64,000 nucleotides of DNA, taken from positions 286,575 to 350,574 of the forward strand of contig NW_003314354.1 of NCBI RefSeq assembly GCF_000143415.4, in the 5' to 3' direction. Source of the DNA: Selaginella moellendorffii (lineage: Eukaryota; Streptophyta; Lycopodiopsida; Selaginellales; Selaginellaceae). Below the pieces are notes generated by a model, which ran no database searches, was not told the origin of the DNA, and saw nothing but the letters and a program-made list of their open reading frames with translations. Each line of letters begins with the position of its first letter. The stretch's first letter is position 1. Of the stretch, positions 20,463-31,368 are shown one piece after another. A program made the position numbers and the translations under genes.

Positions 20463-20762
20463 CTATAAGAAAGATTCCTTAAAGGGATCATCTCTGTTTG
20501 AAGACCATCCTCGATTCTTATTAGACTTTTGATCTTGGATTCTCTCGATTATTACCGTCACAGTTTCTAGCTTTGACCTAGGAAGTTTTACTATATCACC
20601 CCAAGTCCAACCTTCCCTGATTTTCACGTTGTTTATAATCAATACATCGGGCTCTTTGAAGTTGAAACTCTTTTTGATCCTTGCAATATCGATTTTCCAG
20701 TCTGGCCAAGCAATAAATCCAAATTTCTTGCCTCTTTCTGAAACTAACCAGATTATGCACAT
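20463..20762 (-). CDS. Unrecognised 99-aa frame, member of a dispersed family
   Basis: ATG at 20762 to a stop at 20463. The residue mix is protein-like, with WPDWKIDIARIKKSFNF, EPDVLIINNVKIREGWTWGD and KLETVTVIIERI. A decayed copy in the same orientation lies at about 23260-23430 (LIINNLKIQKSG, DDIIEFLSR). The conserved pattern suggests it was once a real coding unit, perhaps part of a mobile element. No family is recognised and the frame may be only a fragment. Confidence 0.35.
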   Translation of the reverse strand: MCIIWLVSERGKKFGFIAWPDWKIDIARIKKSFNFKEPDVLIINNVKIREGWTWGDIVKLPRSKLETVTVIIERIQDQKSNKNRGWSSNRDDPFKESFL

Positions 20763-20999
20763 CTCTCTCTGAAAAGTCCTTTGATGATCACCACAAAATA
20801 AGTATATTCTAGAATCTTCCTTTTTCTTTAAGGAACCTATTTTTGGATTAATTTATTTGGTAAGAAAAATAAAGTCCTGTTTTTGTTAATACTAAAATAT
20901 CAGCTTTTCTTCAATCTGAAACTTTGACTCTTACAGGTTGCCTCTTATGAGTGTTCAAGGTGCATTGGTTCATTAGCTCCAAGTGAGCCTACCTAAATA

Positions 21000-21760
21000 G
21001 ATACTTCCACGATTCCTCAAATGGCACACATGAGCACCTTGAGTGTTTTGAGAGTTATCTCAACTATAACTGGATTGAGAACTTTGGAGTGGCTCATGAT
21101 CAATTCCTTTTGTTTCAGCATAGGATTAGGCTGAATCACTGTTACTATTTGAGAAGGTTTCAATTGATGTATTGGTGGACAATTTTCAGCAAAAGAGGTT
21201 TGGTGAGGAGAAAATAGATTACCAACTCCACTCCAAGCTTTTTGCATTCTGACAACATCATCAATAATCTGTAGTTGTTGGAAGCTATGCTTGGCCAAGA
21301 GTATTGCCACATGCAAGAAGCTTATCACCACAACTTTCATCCAAAGGTCGTAAGGTCGTAATTTCCCAACAAAGAATTTTCTTCACTATTTCACTGATGG
21401 ATAAAAAATAAAGAGAATCAAAATCAAAAGAGAACTTTCGTAAATGTCTGGAAAACCTCTCTTTGTTGTGGAGCAACATCTGTGGCGAGAAAGAGGAGAC
21501 TTCAGTACATACCCACCGTATTCAAGGTCTTCTTTCAGCCTTGCAAGTTGATCCGTGATCGGCTATTCGCCTTGAGACATTTGCCCGAGGTGGAGGATGA
21601 TAAAGTTCCAGCCAAGCTGCTTCTCCTCAGATCGTGGAGCTCAGCCTGGCACTTTGAGATCTTCCAGCCGCTTCTCATGCGCGAGAAAGAGAATCTGCAA
21701 AGCAGTCCGCAGAGAAAATCCATAGGATTGACCAATATGATATGGCGTTTCGTATTCAAC
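21000..21760 (-). other. Coding-like but broken stretch, unrecognised
   Basis: Minus-strand frames of 60-110 codons with protein-like content (QLQIIDDVVRMQKAWSGVGN, HIGQSYGFSLRTALQILFLA, QLARLKEDLEYGGYVLKSP) are separated by stops. They might be pieces of one decayed gene. I do not recognise it. Confidence 0.25.
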
Positions 21761-21862
21761 TGAATATTCGGAAGCTTTTTGGATCAAACAAATTTGCTTG
21801 GCGGCGGCTTGACGCATCCAAGCCAGAAAAATACTAATGAAACATTTACATTACAAAGTTCG

Positions 21863-21942
21863 TGACAACTGTGGGATTCGACCCCACGCCCTTGAGGATT
21901 GGAGCCTAAATCCAACGCCTTAGACCACTCGGCCAAGCTGTC
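21863..21942 (-). tRNA. tRNA-Leu (UAG)
   Basis: An 80-base class II tRNA on the minus strand. Acceptor GACAGCT pairs with AGTTGTC and the discriminator is A. The D-arm is TGGCCGAGTGGTCTAAGGC, the anticodon loop TTTAGGC carries TAG between stems TTGGA and TCCAA, the long variable arm is present, and the T-arm GTGGGGTCGAATCCCAC is regular. No intron. Confidence 0.95.
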
Positions 21943-21969
21943 ATATATTTGGCATATCATTCTATTCAA

Positions 21970-24195
21970 TTAACAATGCTTCAACGGGAAGAGCTCACAT
22001 CTTGTAATCACCAAAGTCATTTCCCTGGTTTTTGTTCTAGTTGCTTCGTTTTCTTTCCTGGCCTGGAGCTATCAGCCTCATCCTCTTCCTCCAGGTGAGC
22101 AGGAAAGAAATATCTTCTTTCAATCTACAGATGGATTCTTCAGAAGTTCGCGGATCTTCGGTCTTGATCGGGCGATGTCACTGCACCATGTCCAAGCTCC
22201 CACCATAAACTCCATTATCTGATGGAGTTTCTGAAGGGAGAGGTCTGTTTCCTCCTTCCAGACAACTGGAAAACTAATAAGCACCAGAAAGACAGCTCCA
22301 ACATACGCAGGTAAGAAAATTGAGCACTCAAGATATTAGATGCGTCGATGCGTATCCTCCAAGCGTTGCTTCAGAGATCGCCACTGCGATCACGATGGTG
22401 CTCAAAGGCGTATCGTCTTTCAGGACTGTAAGCGGCACCTTCAAATTTACTGGCTTAGAGAAAACTCGTATATGCAGAGGTATGCGTACGCTAGAGAGGT
22501 GAGACGCTCAGATTTAAAACTAATGGCTTTTTAAGTTCCTGAGCGATTTCGATTTTCTTGTTTCTCGACAGATCAAGGACGCGAGGAAAGTTGGAAGAGA
22601 TGTTCTAAAACACACTAACGAATCCAGAAGCTTTTGCATAGGTTTGGATTTCCTCAATCTCATGGTTTTGTGCCAGCAGGCAGCAAATCAGCATTCTTGG
22701 CCTATTTCGAAGGGTGTGAAGGAGAACTATCTACATGCGAATATTAATATATATATTTAGTTTAAAATATCAATATATACAGATTTTGGAAAAGGCATCA
22801 TATTAGGTTATTAACAATGACATCATGCATACTATGGGCTCTTGCGGGCTGGGAGATGGAGTCACAAAAGGAAGCTCGCAAGCTTAGGGAATCAGCACAA
22901 AGGTCGAAAAGCAAAACAGGATGGCTTCTCCGAGCGTTGCTGTCATTGTCGCAGAGGATGAGAGGAGAAGGCGATGGATCATCAAAATGATCAATTGTGG
23001 CTAGATTTTTTAAAGGATTGAATCGAGCGATTTTTTTTTTTTATGTCTGTCTATAATGGTAGTGATGTTGGCAGCCGTTGGATCGTCATCAAAGAGGCGT
23101 CACCACCACCGCATGCTAACGCAGGGAACAAAGGTATCCCATCCGCATCTGGATGTTGGCATGACATCTGACATCGAGGATCTTACAGAAGGCGCCTCCT
23201 CCGATGCCATAAGATCCATTGGCCATAAGGTTTAAAATTTAGATTAATGAAATAACTCTTTAAAGGGATCATTGATTGAACCATCATTTTATGATTTTTT
23301 ATTGCTGCACAGTCTCTATCTTCGACTGAGGAATTCTATAATATCATCACACATCCATATTCCACTTTTCTGGATTTTTAAATTGTTTATAATCAATATT
23401 TCAAACTCCTCTTTTTGGTTTCCTTAAGCAAACTTATGGATATATCTAAAATATTCTTGGATATTCTAGAATATTTTACCATCTAACAGTTGTTATTCAT
23501 TTGGATTAATTTCATTTTTATAATTTATAAACATGTTTATAATCTATAAACTTTATTAATCACTTTCTAGTATATTTTAGTTTATTCTACCATCTAATGG
23601 TTGATATTCAATAAAATTAATCTTGTGTTTATAAATTATAAACATGTAAAGTTCCACTATAAAGCAAACCATGGAACGTGCAGCAAATTATCAGATTATA
23701 CACCGAAAAATAACCAGTTTTAAAACTTTATTTAAATATTTGCCTCTAGTCGTCAGTTTTAATGCCCCTCAGATCTGACGTGTTTGTGACGTGCCAGACG
23801 GGCTGGCGTCAGGAACCCTAGAACAACAAAGTCTTGAAAGGCTGTTCACAACAGAGGAAGACAAAGGCTTTTGACAACATTGTTCTTGAGTTGGCACTAT
23901 GCTTCTCATTTTATCTTATCATTATTATTATATATAAATTATGGTTCTTTATTTAGTATATTTTAATAACAATATTATCAATGTTTCTCTTATATGATAT
24001 TATTTTTTTCCTTCTCATCAATATTTTGTACATATTTTATGGCACTCTGAGAACACTCTGTCATTCTCAACTCGGATTGGTCTTCGAAGATTTTAGCTGA
24101 ATTTTAGTCCCATCCTACGATCGCAAAATCAGGCGTAATCAGCACGGTTGAGAGAAGGAAATACATGAAATCTGTATATAATTTACCAGCATGTC
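21970..24195. other. Intergenic stretch with relics and AT-rich repeats
   Basis: At 22000-22640 short plus-strand frames alternate with stops; one begins with a strongly hydrophobic run (VISLVFVLVASFSFLAW), so a decayed secreted or membrane protein is possible. At 22920-22998 there is a copy of ATGGCTTCTCCGAGCGTTGC (also at 9650) joined to GATGGATCATCAAAATGAT (also at 17521). At 23260-23430 lies the decayed copy of the 20463-20762 unit. I see no intact gene. Confidence 0.5.
23441..23655. repeat. Two adjacent copies of an AT-rich unit
   Basis: Two neighbouring stretches share the order TACCATCTAA(C/T)(A/G)GTTG(T/A)TATTCA..ATTAAT followed by TATAA(A/T)TTATAAACATG, offset by about 120 bases. 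The core CCATCTAA(T/C)GGTT recurs in inverted form near 59390, which points to a dispersed element. Confidence 0.5.
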
Positions 24196-24199
24196 GCTG

Positions 24200-24720
24200 T
24201 TGGACAAGTTATCAAAGAGCGAACCCTCTACGACGGGCCATCCTCCGAGATTTACAGCATGAACCGGTGCCTGGCCTGTGACGAGTATGACTGTATCTCA
24301 GATAAATCCCTCTGTGGCATCGGCGGCATCTTCTCAAACACTTCAGCCACCTCGCAACAATTCCCATGTTGGCCATATAGCACGGCAGGAGATTAGTTTT
24401 CTCCATGGAATCTTGGGCTTTGTCACACTGGTGATAATCTCCGTAAGCTCTTAGCAAAAGAGTACTAGACACTACAGTTGTTAATACTCTCAAACGCTTG
24501 GGACATATACACACTGATCAATGGTTGCTTTGTTGGACATATCCCTGGGTCATCAAATTACAAGATGCCAGGAAATACTGCTCTGCAGCATCTTGTCAAA
24601 GACACTGGCTTCATCTTGTCAAAGATGATCACCAGAGCAGTATTTCCTGGACAAATCCTGAAATGAATTTAAAGGTCTCCCACTGGAATTTGCAAAGAAT
24701 GAATAATTTATGGCCTTTAG
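24200..24720 (-). pseudogene. Broken partial copy of the adjacent PPR gene
   Basis: Minus-strand frames repeat an internal part of the PPR gene at 24757-26823. The copy has SSTLLLRAYGDYHQCDKAQ and MEKTNLLP where the gene has STTLMLRAYGENHLCDEAQE and CMEKKNLLPWSAMVEAYA. Frames break after about 40 residues. A plus-strand image of SCNAMIQGYAQNG-type sequence also appears at about 24530-24600. It lies directly on the 3' side of the gene. Confidence 0.75.
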
Positions 24721-24756
24721 TGTGTGAGAGAGTACTTTTCGAATTATCTAATTACC

Positions 24757-26823
24757 TTACTGAACCTGCTTTATGCCTTCGAGGTGCATTCTCTGGAAGA
24801 GTTTCAAAGCCTGTCTCTTGTGCCCGTTTGCAGCAAAAGCCGTGACAATACCAGACCATGCTTCCTGGCCTCGCTCCTGCAACCCATCGAAAACCAGCAT
24901 TGCTTCCTCGAACTGCTTGTAGCGAGCATACATCTCGATCAAAGCAATAGCAACCAGCGGATCAAACTGCAAAATCCCGCTGTCCAAGATACTATCGTGG
25001 ATGATCTTCCCCTCGCAGGCGCTTCCACAAGCCTCTAAGATCCTCACGAACGCCACTTTGTCGGGCTTGACGCCCTCCAAGTCCATTTCTCTAAACGCTT
25101 GCATCGCATCTCTGAAACTCCCATGTTGGGTGTAAGCAGCGATCATTACCGTCCAAGTCCCCAGCTCTTTCTGAGGCAGCTCGTTAAACACAGCCTTTGC
25201 GCCTCCAAGATCTCCCTTCTGGGAAAATGCGATGATCAGAGAGTTGACAGAAGCCGCACTCCACTGGGGCATGCTTAGAAAAATCCACACTGCGCGATCG
25301 AGGTGCTCGGCTTGACAGTATGCGGCTACCATCGAGCTCCAAGCCAGAGAATTTTTCCTGGGAATTTCTTCAAAGGCCTTGCAAGCGTCTTCAATCCTTC
25401 CATTCTCACCATAAACTGATACCATTACGATCCAAGCAGATAAATCCCTCTGCGGCATCTTCTCAAACACTTCAGCCGCCTCGTAAATATGCCCGTTTTG
25501 GGCATATGCCTCAACCATAGCACTCCACGGCAGGAGATTCTTTTTCTCCATGCAATCAAACATTTCTTGAGCTTCGTCACACAGGTGATTTTCTCCGTAA
25601 GCTCTTAGCATAAGAGTGGTAGACACTGCATTTGTCACAGGAATACTCTCAAACGCCAACCTTGCTTGGGGCATATACCCGTTTTGGGCATATCCTTGGA
25701 TCATCGCATTACAAGATGCCAAGAAATGCTGCGGCATCTTGTCAAAGACACTCCCGGCTTGGAGGACAAATCCCGACCGCACGTATGCCTGCACCAGTGT
25801 CGTCCAACACACGGCATCTCTCCGAGGAACGTGGTCGAAGATATCCCGACATGCCTGGAGATTCCCAACCAGAGAATATCCCGAGATCAAGTGTGTCCAG
25901 GTGATGATATCCCTCTGGGGAGCGTCGTTGAGCAAACAGTGCGCCGTTTCTACCAGCGATAGACGACAGTAGCCACTGATGAGCGCATTCCAGGTGATTA
26001 GATCTCGCTGTGGCATCCGATCGAATAAGAGCTGGGAATAATCAAGATGCCCGGTGGAGGCGAGCGATTGTAGCACTGCGTTCCAAGAGGCTTCGTTCTT
26101 GGCAGGCATTGCGTCAAACAAGGCTTTGGAAGATTCAGTCCCCAGATCCCCGCTATCGGAATATGCAGAGATCATAGCGTTCCATGCAACAATATCACGA
26201 AATGGCATTAGATTGAAAAAGTCCTCGGCTTCGATGGTCTGGCCGTCTTGCGCAAGAGCTTTGATCATCAAAGTCCAGGTAATAACGTCCCGAAGATCCA
26301 TTTGATCAAACACTCGCTTGGCATTGACAATATGCCCGTTTTGGGCATATGCTGCGATCATCGTGTTGCAAGAGATAGTGGTGGGCTTCTTAATCTGAAA
26401 GAACGTTGCGAATGCACTAACCACGTCCCCGCAATTTCCATACATCTGCACGAGATGGTTCTCCAAAAATGTGCGATCGCCTCGCCAGTGCTGGAGAATA
26501 TGGCCGTGGACGCACTTCCCCTCTTCCAGCGATTTGGAGGCTCCACATTTCTTGAGAAGATTTGCGTACGTTGCTGCATCCAAGGGAATGTCCCAGCTCT
26601 CGAGCGCCTGGATTGCATCCTTGAGGCTTTTGGACTGCAACTGAGATGGATCTAATTCTACTTGGCAATTGCCACTGAGGACTCTACTAGCCAGTGTGGA
26701 CCAGATCTCCCACTTTCCATGTCGAAGTGTCTCGCTCATCCATCGCAGGTAGCTTTGTGGAAGGCTACCAAGTGGTTTTCCAATGTGATGTCCAAAATCC
26801 AGCACCCGGTCTTTAATTAGCAT
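24757..26823 (-). CDS. PPR protein, C-terminus apparently truncated
   Basis: An intronless 688-aa frame from ATG at 26823. A non-repetitive N-terminal part of about 75 residues leads into clear PPR motifs, many in a short form (DLRDVITWTLMIKALAQDGQ, MPQRDLITWNALISGYCRLS, MPQRDLSAWIVMVSVYGENG). Later motifs are longer (LEGVKPDKVAFVRILEACGS). The frame ends inside what should be the start of another motif: MHLEGIKQVQ then stop, where relatives read LEGIKPD-VTF. No E or DYW region follows. A splice donor-like CAGTAAGGTA overlaps the stop, so an undetected last exon cannot be excluded. The broken copy just downstream suggests that a local rearrangement removed the original 3' end. Confidence 0.88.
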   Translation of the reverse strand: MLIKDRVLDFGHHIGKPLGSLPQSYLRWMSETLRHGKWEIWSTLASRVLSGNCQVELDPSQLQSKSLKDAIQALESWDIPLDAATYANLLKKCGASKSLEEGKCVHGHILQHWRGDRTFLENHLVQMYGNCGDVVSAFATFFQIKKPTTISCNTMIAAYAQNGHIVNAKRVFDQMDLRDVITWTLMIKALAQDGQTIEAEDFFNLMPFRDIVAWNAMISAYSDSGDLGTESSKALFDAMPAKNEASWNAVLQSLASTGHLDYSQLLFDRMPQRDLITWNALISGYCRLSLVETAHCLLNDAPQRDIITWTHLISGYSLVGNLQACRDIFDHVPRRDAVCWTTLVQAYVRSGFVLQAGSVFDKMPQHFLASCNAMIQGYAQNGYMPQARLAFESIPVTNAVSTTLMLRAYGENHLCDEAQEMFDCMEKKNLLPWSAMVEAYAQNGHIYEAAEVFEKMPQRDLSAWIVMVSVYGENGRIEDACKAFEEIPRKNSLAWSSMVAAYCQAEHLDRAVWIFLSMPQWSAASVNSLIIAFSQKGDLGGAKAVFNELPQKELGTWTVMIAAYTQHGSFRDAMQAFREMDLEGVKPDKVAFVRILEACGSACEGKIIHDSILDSGILQFDPLVAIALIEMYARYKQFEEAMLVFDGLQERGQEAWSGIVTAFAANGHKRQALKLFQRMHLEGIKQVQ

Positions 26824-27289
26824 GTATTCAAATTTTTTTAGCCATCTTACCTTTTCTGATTAAGAAGGCATTTTTATAAACATAAATATGTTTGTAATCT
26901 ATATACACATTAAGTATGTGAAAGGCTAGACTTGAGTTCCTGGTCAACTTTCACACTATTAAAGAACAGCAGCAGAACCAACACCAAAAAATAAAAAAAT
27001 GTCTCGCACCTTGTTCGTGCTCGCTCTTTGCATTGCAGACTTGTTCTATACATCCTCTATGATCACAAACTCAAGCTTTTTCATAATCCTCTTTCAGGAA
27101 GGGCATTAATACCTGTCACAGGCGAGAGACACCAGTTCGTGCTGTAAATCTCGGAGTATGACTTGTCGTAGAGGGCTGGATGCAACCATCTTTAGTAACT
27201 TGCCCAACGGCGACATTTTTTGTTCATATCCTCAATTTTCTCGGGCGAATCTCGTAGGATGGGACTATAATTCAGATAAGATATTTGAA

Positions 27290-28615
27290 TACCAATGCAT
27301 ACATCCGAGTTCAGAATGACAGTGTTCATGGGCACGACACCCAGTAGCTTCAGAGTAGGCCATTTCTTTCATATGGCGTTTTCACTTGAATTTGTAAGTT
27401 TAGGTATGGCGCGTCTCTCGTACAACGTTCCAGCTACGAAAGTAAAAGGAATGGAAATTTTCTCAAAGCACTCAAAGCAGGAGGAAGCTATCTTGCAACA
27501 AGCCAAGATGCAAGAGAGTGGGAGACCTTTACATTCATTCGCGGTGAGAATAACAAGGTCCATATCAAGGCATTCGACAATCTACACAGGCAAATAAGTG
27601 GCTTTGTTTCGTAAATTGTGATTTCTCTGCTGTTCTCCATATCTTGTTTTGCTCCCCAGGCCACTGGTGATCAAGTGACTGCTGATTACAAAGGAGACCC
27701 AAGTTGGGAGAATTCCAATCCCGCAGTTTTCTACATGACCAAAACTGGGGATGCTCCGCTTGGAGAATACCAGCTTAGCAATGCTTTCGATAACCGTGCT
27801 GATGCATCTAGAGGCTTACAGGTGATATGATCAAGATGATCTAGCTGGAAATCAAACTCTCGTCATTTCAGGACCACAGATCTGATCCAAGACCTCCTCC
27901 ACCTTATGTAGCAGGCTCGCTTGCAGCTTTAGACAATGCTTTTACATGGGCAGAGTAAGAAAATGATTAAATCCATCTTTTTCTTTTCTCGATTTATTTT
28001 ATAGGAGCACTGGCATTAAAATCATCATCGATCTCCACGCAGGTGAGGAAGCGCACAGTGACGGAACCTCAAAAACTGGAATCCCTCCGCATCGCCATAG
28101 ATTTTCTAGCTCGAAGGTAACTTGTAAACTTTGTCAAGTATCTCACAACCAGGTACTTAGAAATATTCCAGGGACGTGAAGGTTATCTTGTGCCAGTTTG
28201 TTCCGGGAGATTCCAAGGATGTTTCCAAACTTATGCCACCGGGTGCTTTAAATGTGGTCTTGGATGTTCATCCTTATACTGCCTACAGCAAACTGAGTTC
28301 AACCCAGGCAAACATCAACCATGTCAACACCTACTTCAAGAACATAATATCTTCTCTGAGCGCTGTGAATGGAGCCCAAGTCTTTGTTGGTAAGAAGAGT
28401 TGTTTGTGATCTGATGATAATATGCTGGCACCCAGGGGAATGGTCTAACGTATTATCTTCGGGAGACGGGAACGATGCTAACTACATCAGGCTGGGTAAG
28501 GCACAACTGCAAGTGTTCTCCAAAGCATCATTGACTTACCGGTCGTTCAGAAACTTTGATTACAGAAAGAAGTGGTCGTTCGAAAAGAGCACTTTACCAT
28601 ATCGAAATGAATAGT
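27290..28615 (+). pseudogene. GH5 exo-1,3-beta-glucosidase-like relic (copy 2)
   Basis: Plus-strand pieces of the same GH5-type gene as 8885-9540, but reaching further towards the 3' end. In order: ESGRPLHSFA, VTADYKGDPSWENSNPAVFY, GDAPLGEYQLSNAFDNRA, GIKIIIDLHA, MPPGALNVVLDVHPY, YFKNIISSLSAVNGAQVFVG and EWSNVLSSGDGN. The junction after DNRADAS lacks the WWI-type core segment still visible in copy 1, the usual (L/E)-NEP acid/base region is absent, and the terminal GW-YW motif is replaced by LTYRSFRNF. This is a decayed gene. Confidence 0.75.
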
Positions 28616-29048
28616 TGTGATTATTATTTATATTGTTTTAATTATAACTCGATAATTCTGATTACAAGCTAGTCAAAGAAAGTTTACATAAAGAAGAATG
28701 AAATATATTATAAGCTTGACCGGTCAAACTAAATGTATGACCTTGTAGGCTTAGCGTGATCGATAGCAACTCCAACAGTGCCTATCATTCGATGAAAGAA
28801 TGGGCAAACCATTGGGCGGTGGTGGCCTATTAAAACGCCGCCAAAGGCGAATCCTTGTCGCTTTCCTACGCGTACGGAAGACAATGGTACCACGCTCCGT
28901 TCGTACAGCGTGAGGTAAGTTCTTTTTCCTTTCACCGTGGCCAGTTTCACATTTTTCGATATCTTTCCCGCCTCCTTCTGGCGCGCTTCATTGATCTTTA
29001 GGTCTTTTGGAGGCACCTCGCCAAATCGGATCTGGCTCCTCTAGATTC
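28616..29048. other. Upstream region of the ERF gene
   Basis: A gene-free stretch of about 430 bases. It holds no clear TATA box or repeat; a GAG/GTAAGT donor-like site at about 28912-28920 could mark a 5' UTR intron. Confidence 0.3.
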
Positions 29049-30658
29049 ATGGAAGATCAGTCCAAGAGCGCAAGAAAGAAGATCGAATCGATCAACAGCA
29101 GCAGCGCCGCCAGCGCTACTGCAGCCAGGAGTAGCAGCGGCGGCGGCGGCAAATCGTCGCGGAAGATCAAGAATGGCTCCAGGCGAAGAAAGAAGGGCGG
29201 TATCGCGGCGTGCGCAAGCGGCCGTGGGGCCGATTCGCGGCGGAGATTCGCGACCCTCGCACCAAGGAGCGGCGATGGCTGGGGACATTCGACACGGCCG
29301 AGGATGCGGCCCTGGCCTACGACATCGCGGCTCGATCGATGCGCGGCGCCAAGGCGCGCACCAATTTTTCGCACTACCAGCAGGAGGATAGCGTCCTCAC
29401 GCTCGGCCTGGCGTCGTCGATGATCCAGTCGCTGGATAATCCGGAGATGATCAAGAAGGCCACCTCGGCCGCCTCGCAGGGATGGGATCTTTCGCGCCTC
29501 AACGGCGGCGCCGTGGAGCTCACGGAGCTCGATCCATCGCCGCCAGCTCCGGTACCGCAGCAGCAGCGATCATCGCCGGGCAAGCGCGATTCCAAGCCGG
29601 CGCAGGCTGCTCTTCCCAAGCAATGGCGCATGTACCAGAGGCTGTGCGCTCAAAGGCTCTTTGGCGATGGCGATCACCAGGTCAGGAATTTCAACACGAC
29701 GATCGACAGCAGCGATGTATCGCCCTCCCCGCCCAAGAGGATGCGATCGAGCAAGGCCTTGCCCCTGGCGGCGCAGCCGGCTAGCGGCGATCGAAATATC
29801 GCCGCTAGCCAAGAAATGGGAAAGAAGTCGCCGCCAGCGCCGGCGATATCACTGTGCCCACTCTCGGAGATCCTGAGCTGCAGCGCCAGTAGCAGCAGCA
29901 GTAATCACCACCGCGCCGACGTTCTTCTTCCGCGATTGGAGCAGCCGAGCGGGGGATCCTCGCTGCCCACGTCCGAGGTGTGTAGCCCCGCGAATTCGTC
30001 CGATGGCCACCACTACCACCACCAGCAGCATTCCTCTTCCTCGCTACTGTCCCAGAGCTTGTACGAGGTTTGCTCTGCCGCCATCGCTTGGAATTTCCCC
30101 AAGCCCAATCCCGCGAGGTTTGGAGGAGTGGAGTCCTCCTCGGCGGTAGCGGTTTCGTCCGAAGTTTCCAGCCCGGCGAGCTCCGAGATCCATCACAAGC
30201 GCGACCGCGATCACGAACGCAATCACTACCAGGTTCTCGGGAATCACTACTCTTCTACTTCCTCGCTTGATCATCATCACAGCGTCGCGGGTATCAGTCA
30301 CTCATCGCTCCATCATCCGGGTTTCTTCGCGAGCCAGCTCCACCATCAAAATCCAGTGATGATGGATCATCAGGCCCAGCAGGCTCACGGTTGGGATCAT
30401 CATCATCAGCAGCAGCTCAGCGATCTCAACAGTAACAATCTCCATCGCGATGATCACACTCATCATCACCACCACCACCACCACCTTTTCCATCATCAGC
30501 AACATCACCAGCTCCACCAACAGCAACAGCACCACGATCTAGCACTGCTCCTCGCGGACATGCCACCCATCCCCGAGAATTTGCTCCACGATCTCCAGCT
30601 CCTGCCCGATCTCGATTTCTCGTCGCCATCGGCTGCATCCAGATTCCAGTTTCACTAG
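29049..30658 (+). CDS. AP2/ERF transcription factor, ERF group VIII-like, with apparent frameshift
   Basis: The AP2 domain ([19 protein letters not shown] ... [19 protein letters not shown] ... GAKARTNF) starts at about 29201. Ala and Asp at the two diagnostic positions place it in the ERF, not DREB, branch. The [13 protein letters not shown] and KARTNF wording resembles the ESR/DRN/PUCHI/FZP clade, which controls meristem and branching fate. The ~400-residue C-terminal part is Ser- and His-rich low complexity, with a His run near 30466-30486. The natural start is [10 protein letters not shown] at 29049, but its frame differs from that of the AP2 domain. The switch falls at a GGG run (29195-29197): one extra G would give [17 protein letters not shown], the family's usual wording. 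So this is a single-base error or a recent mutation. No ATG precedes the AP2 domain in its own frame, because a TAG lies at 29132. Confidence 0.85.
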
Positions 30659-31368
30659 CTCGAATCAAGCACTTGACAAGGAGAGGAAAAGAAAAAAGAA
30701 GCAAAGAGGTTGTAACAGGCTCAAAGTTTTTTGCGCCACCATTCAAAGTTTTCTGGTTTGCTCTGTTTCGCGTGATTTTTTAAATTTAGGGTTCTTGCTA
30801 AACTAGGTCTGGCCACTTTAATAAATTCCGCACCACCTTTCTTTTTCAAAGCAGTCAAACTGAAAGAAAAAGAATGCCTTGATTGTTAAAACAGTGGGAG
30901 TTCTCTGCAACAAACTATAACCCACTGTCTCGATTCCGTTGTTACCAGCTTCTGGCCCAGTGAGAGAGAGGAGAACCTTCTCATTCATGGTGCCGAAATC
31001 CCAAGAACAGGAACAGGCAATTAATTCCCTAGAAGAGAGTGAAAGAAACAAAAAGAAAAAAAAGCTCGTTTTCGCTATCTTGAAAGACAATAACTTCGCA
31101 AATTCGCTGTGTGTCGAGCTGTTTGCTGCGAAAGAGAACCTCGAGATGGAAGCAATGGAGAAAGAGAGAACTTGCCTTTCGCTGGCTGGCTGGCTGGTCT
31201 TTCGGGAGTAATAAATCAATCGTTGCGTCGCCGAGGAGAGAGAGAGAGAGCGAAGAACTTGTCGTCGTGTTGGTGATGGATTTGATTGGACTCTTTTCAA
31301 TCGGTCGCTGCTTCGTAGCTGTTCTATCTCCCCACGCGAACTATTTTTTTGTCTTTCGATCTTTTCGG
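30659..31368. other. Convergent intergenic region
   Basis: About 710 bases between the 3' ends of the ERF gene and the DUF863 gene. No gene or repeat is evident apart from a short GA run near 31242. Confidence 0.4.

Noticed and set aside
30302-30535. Possible Met/Val-rich small protein on the minus strand
   Set aside because: Antisense of the CAT/CAC (His) repeats in the ERF gene.
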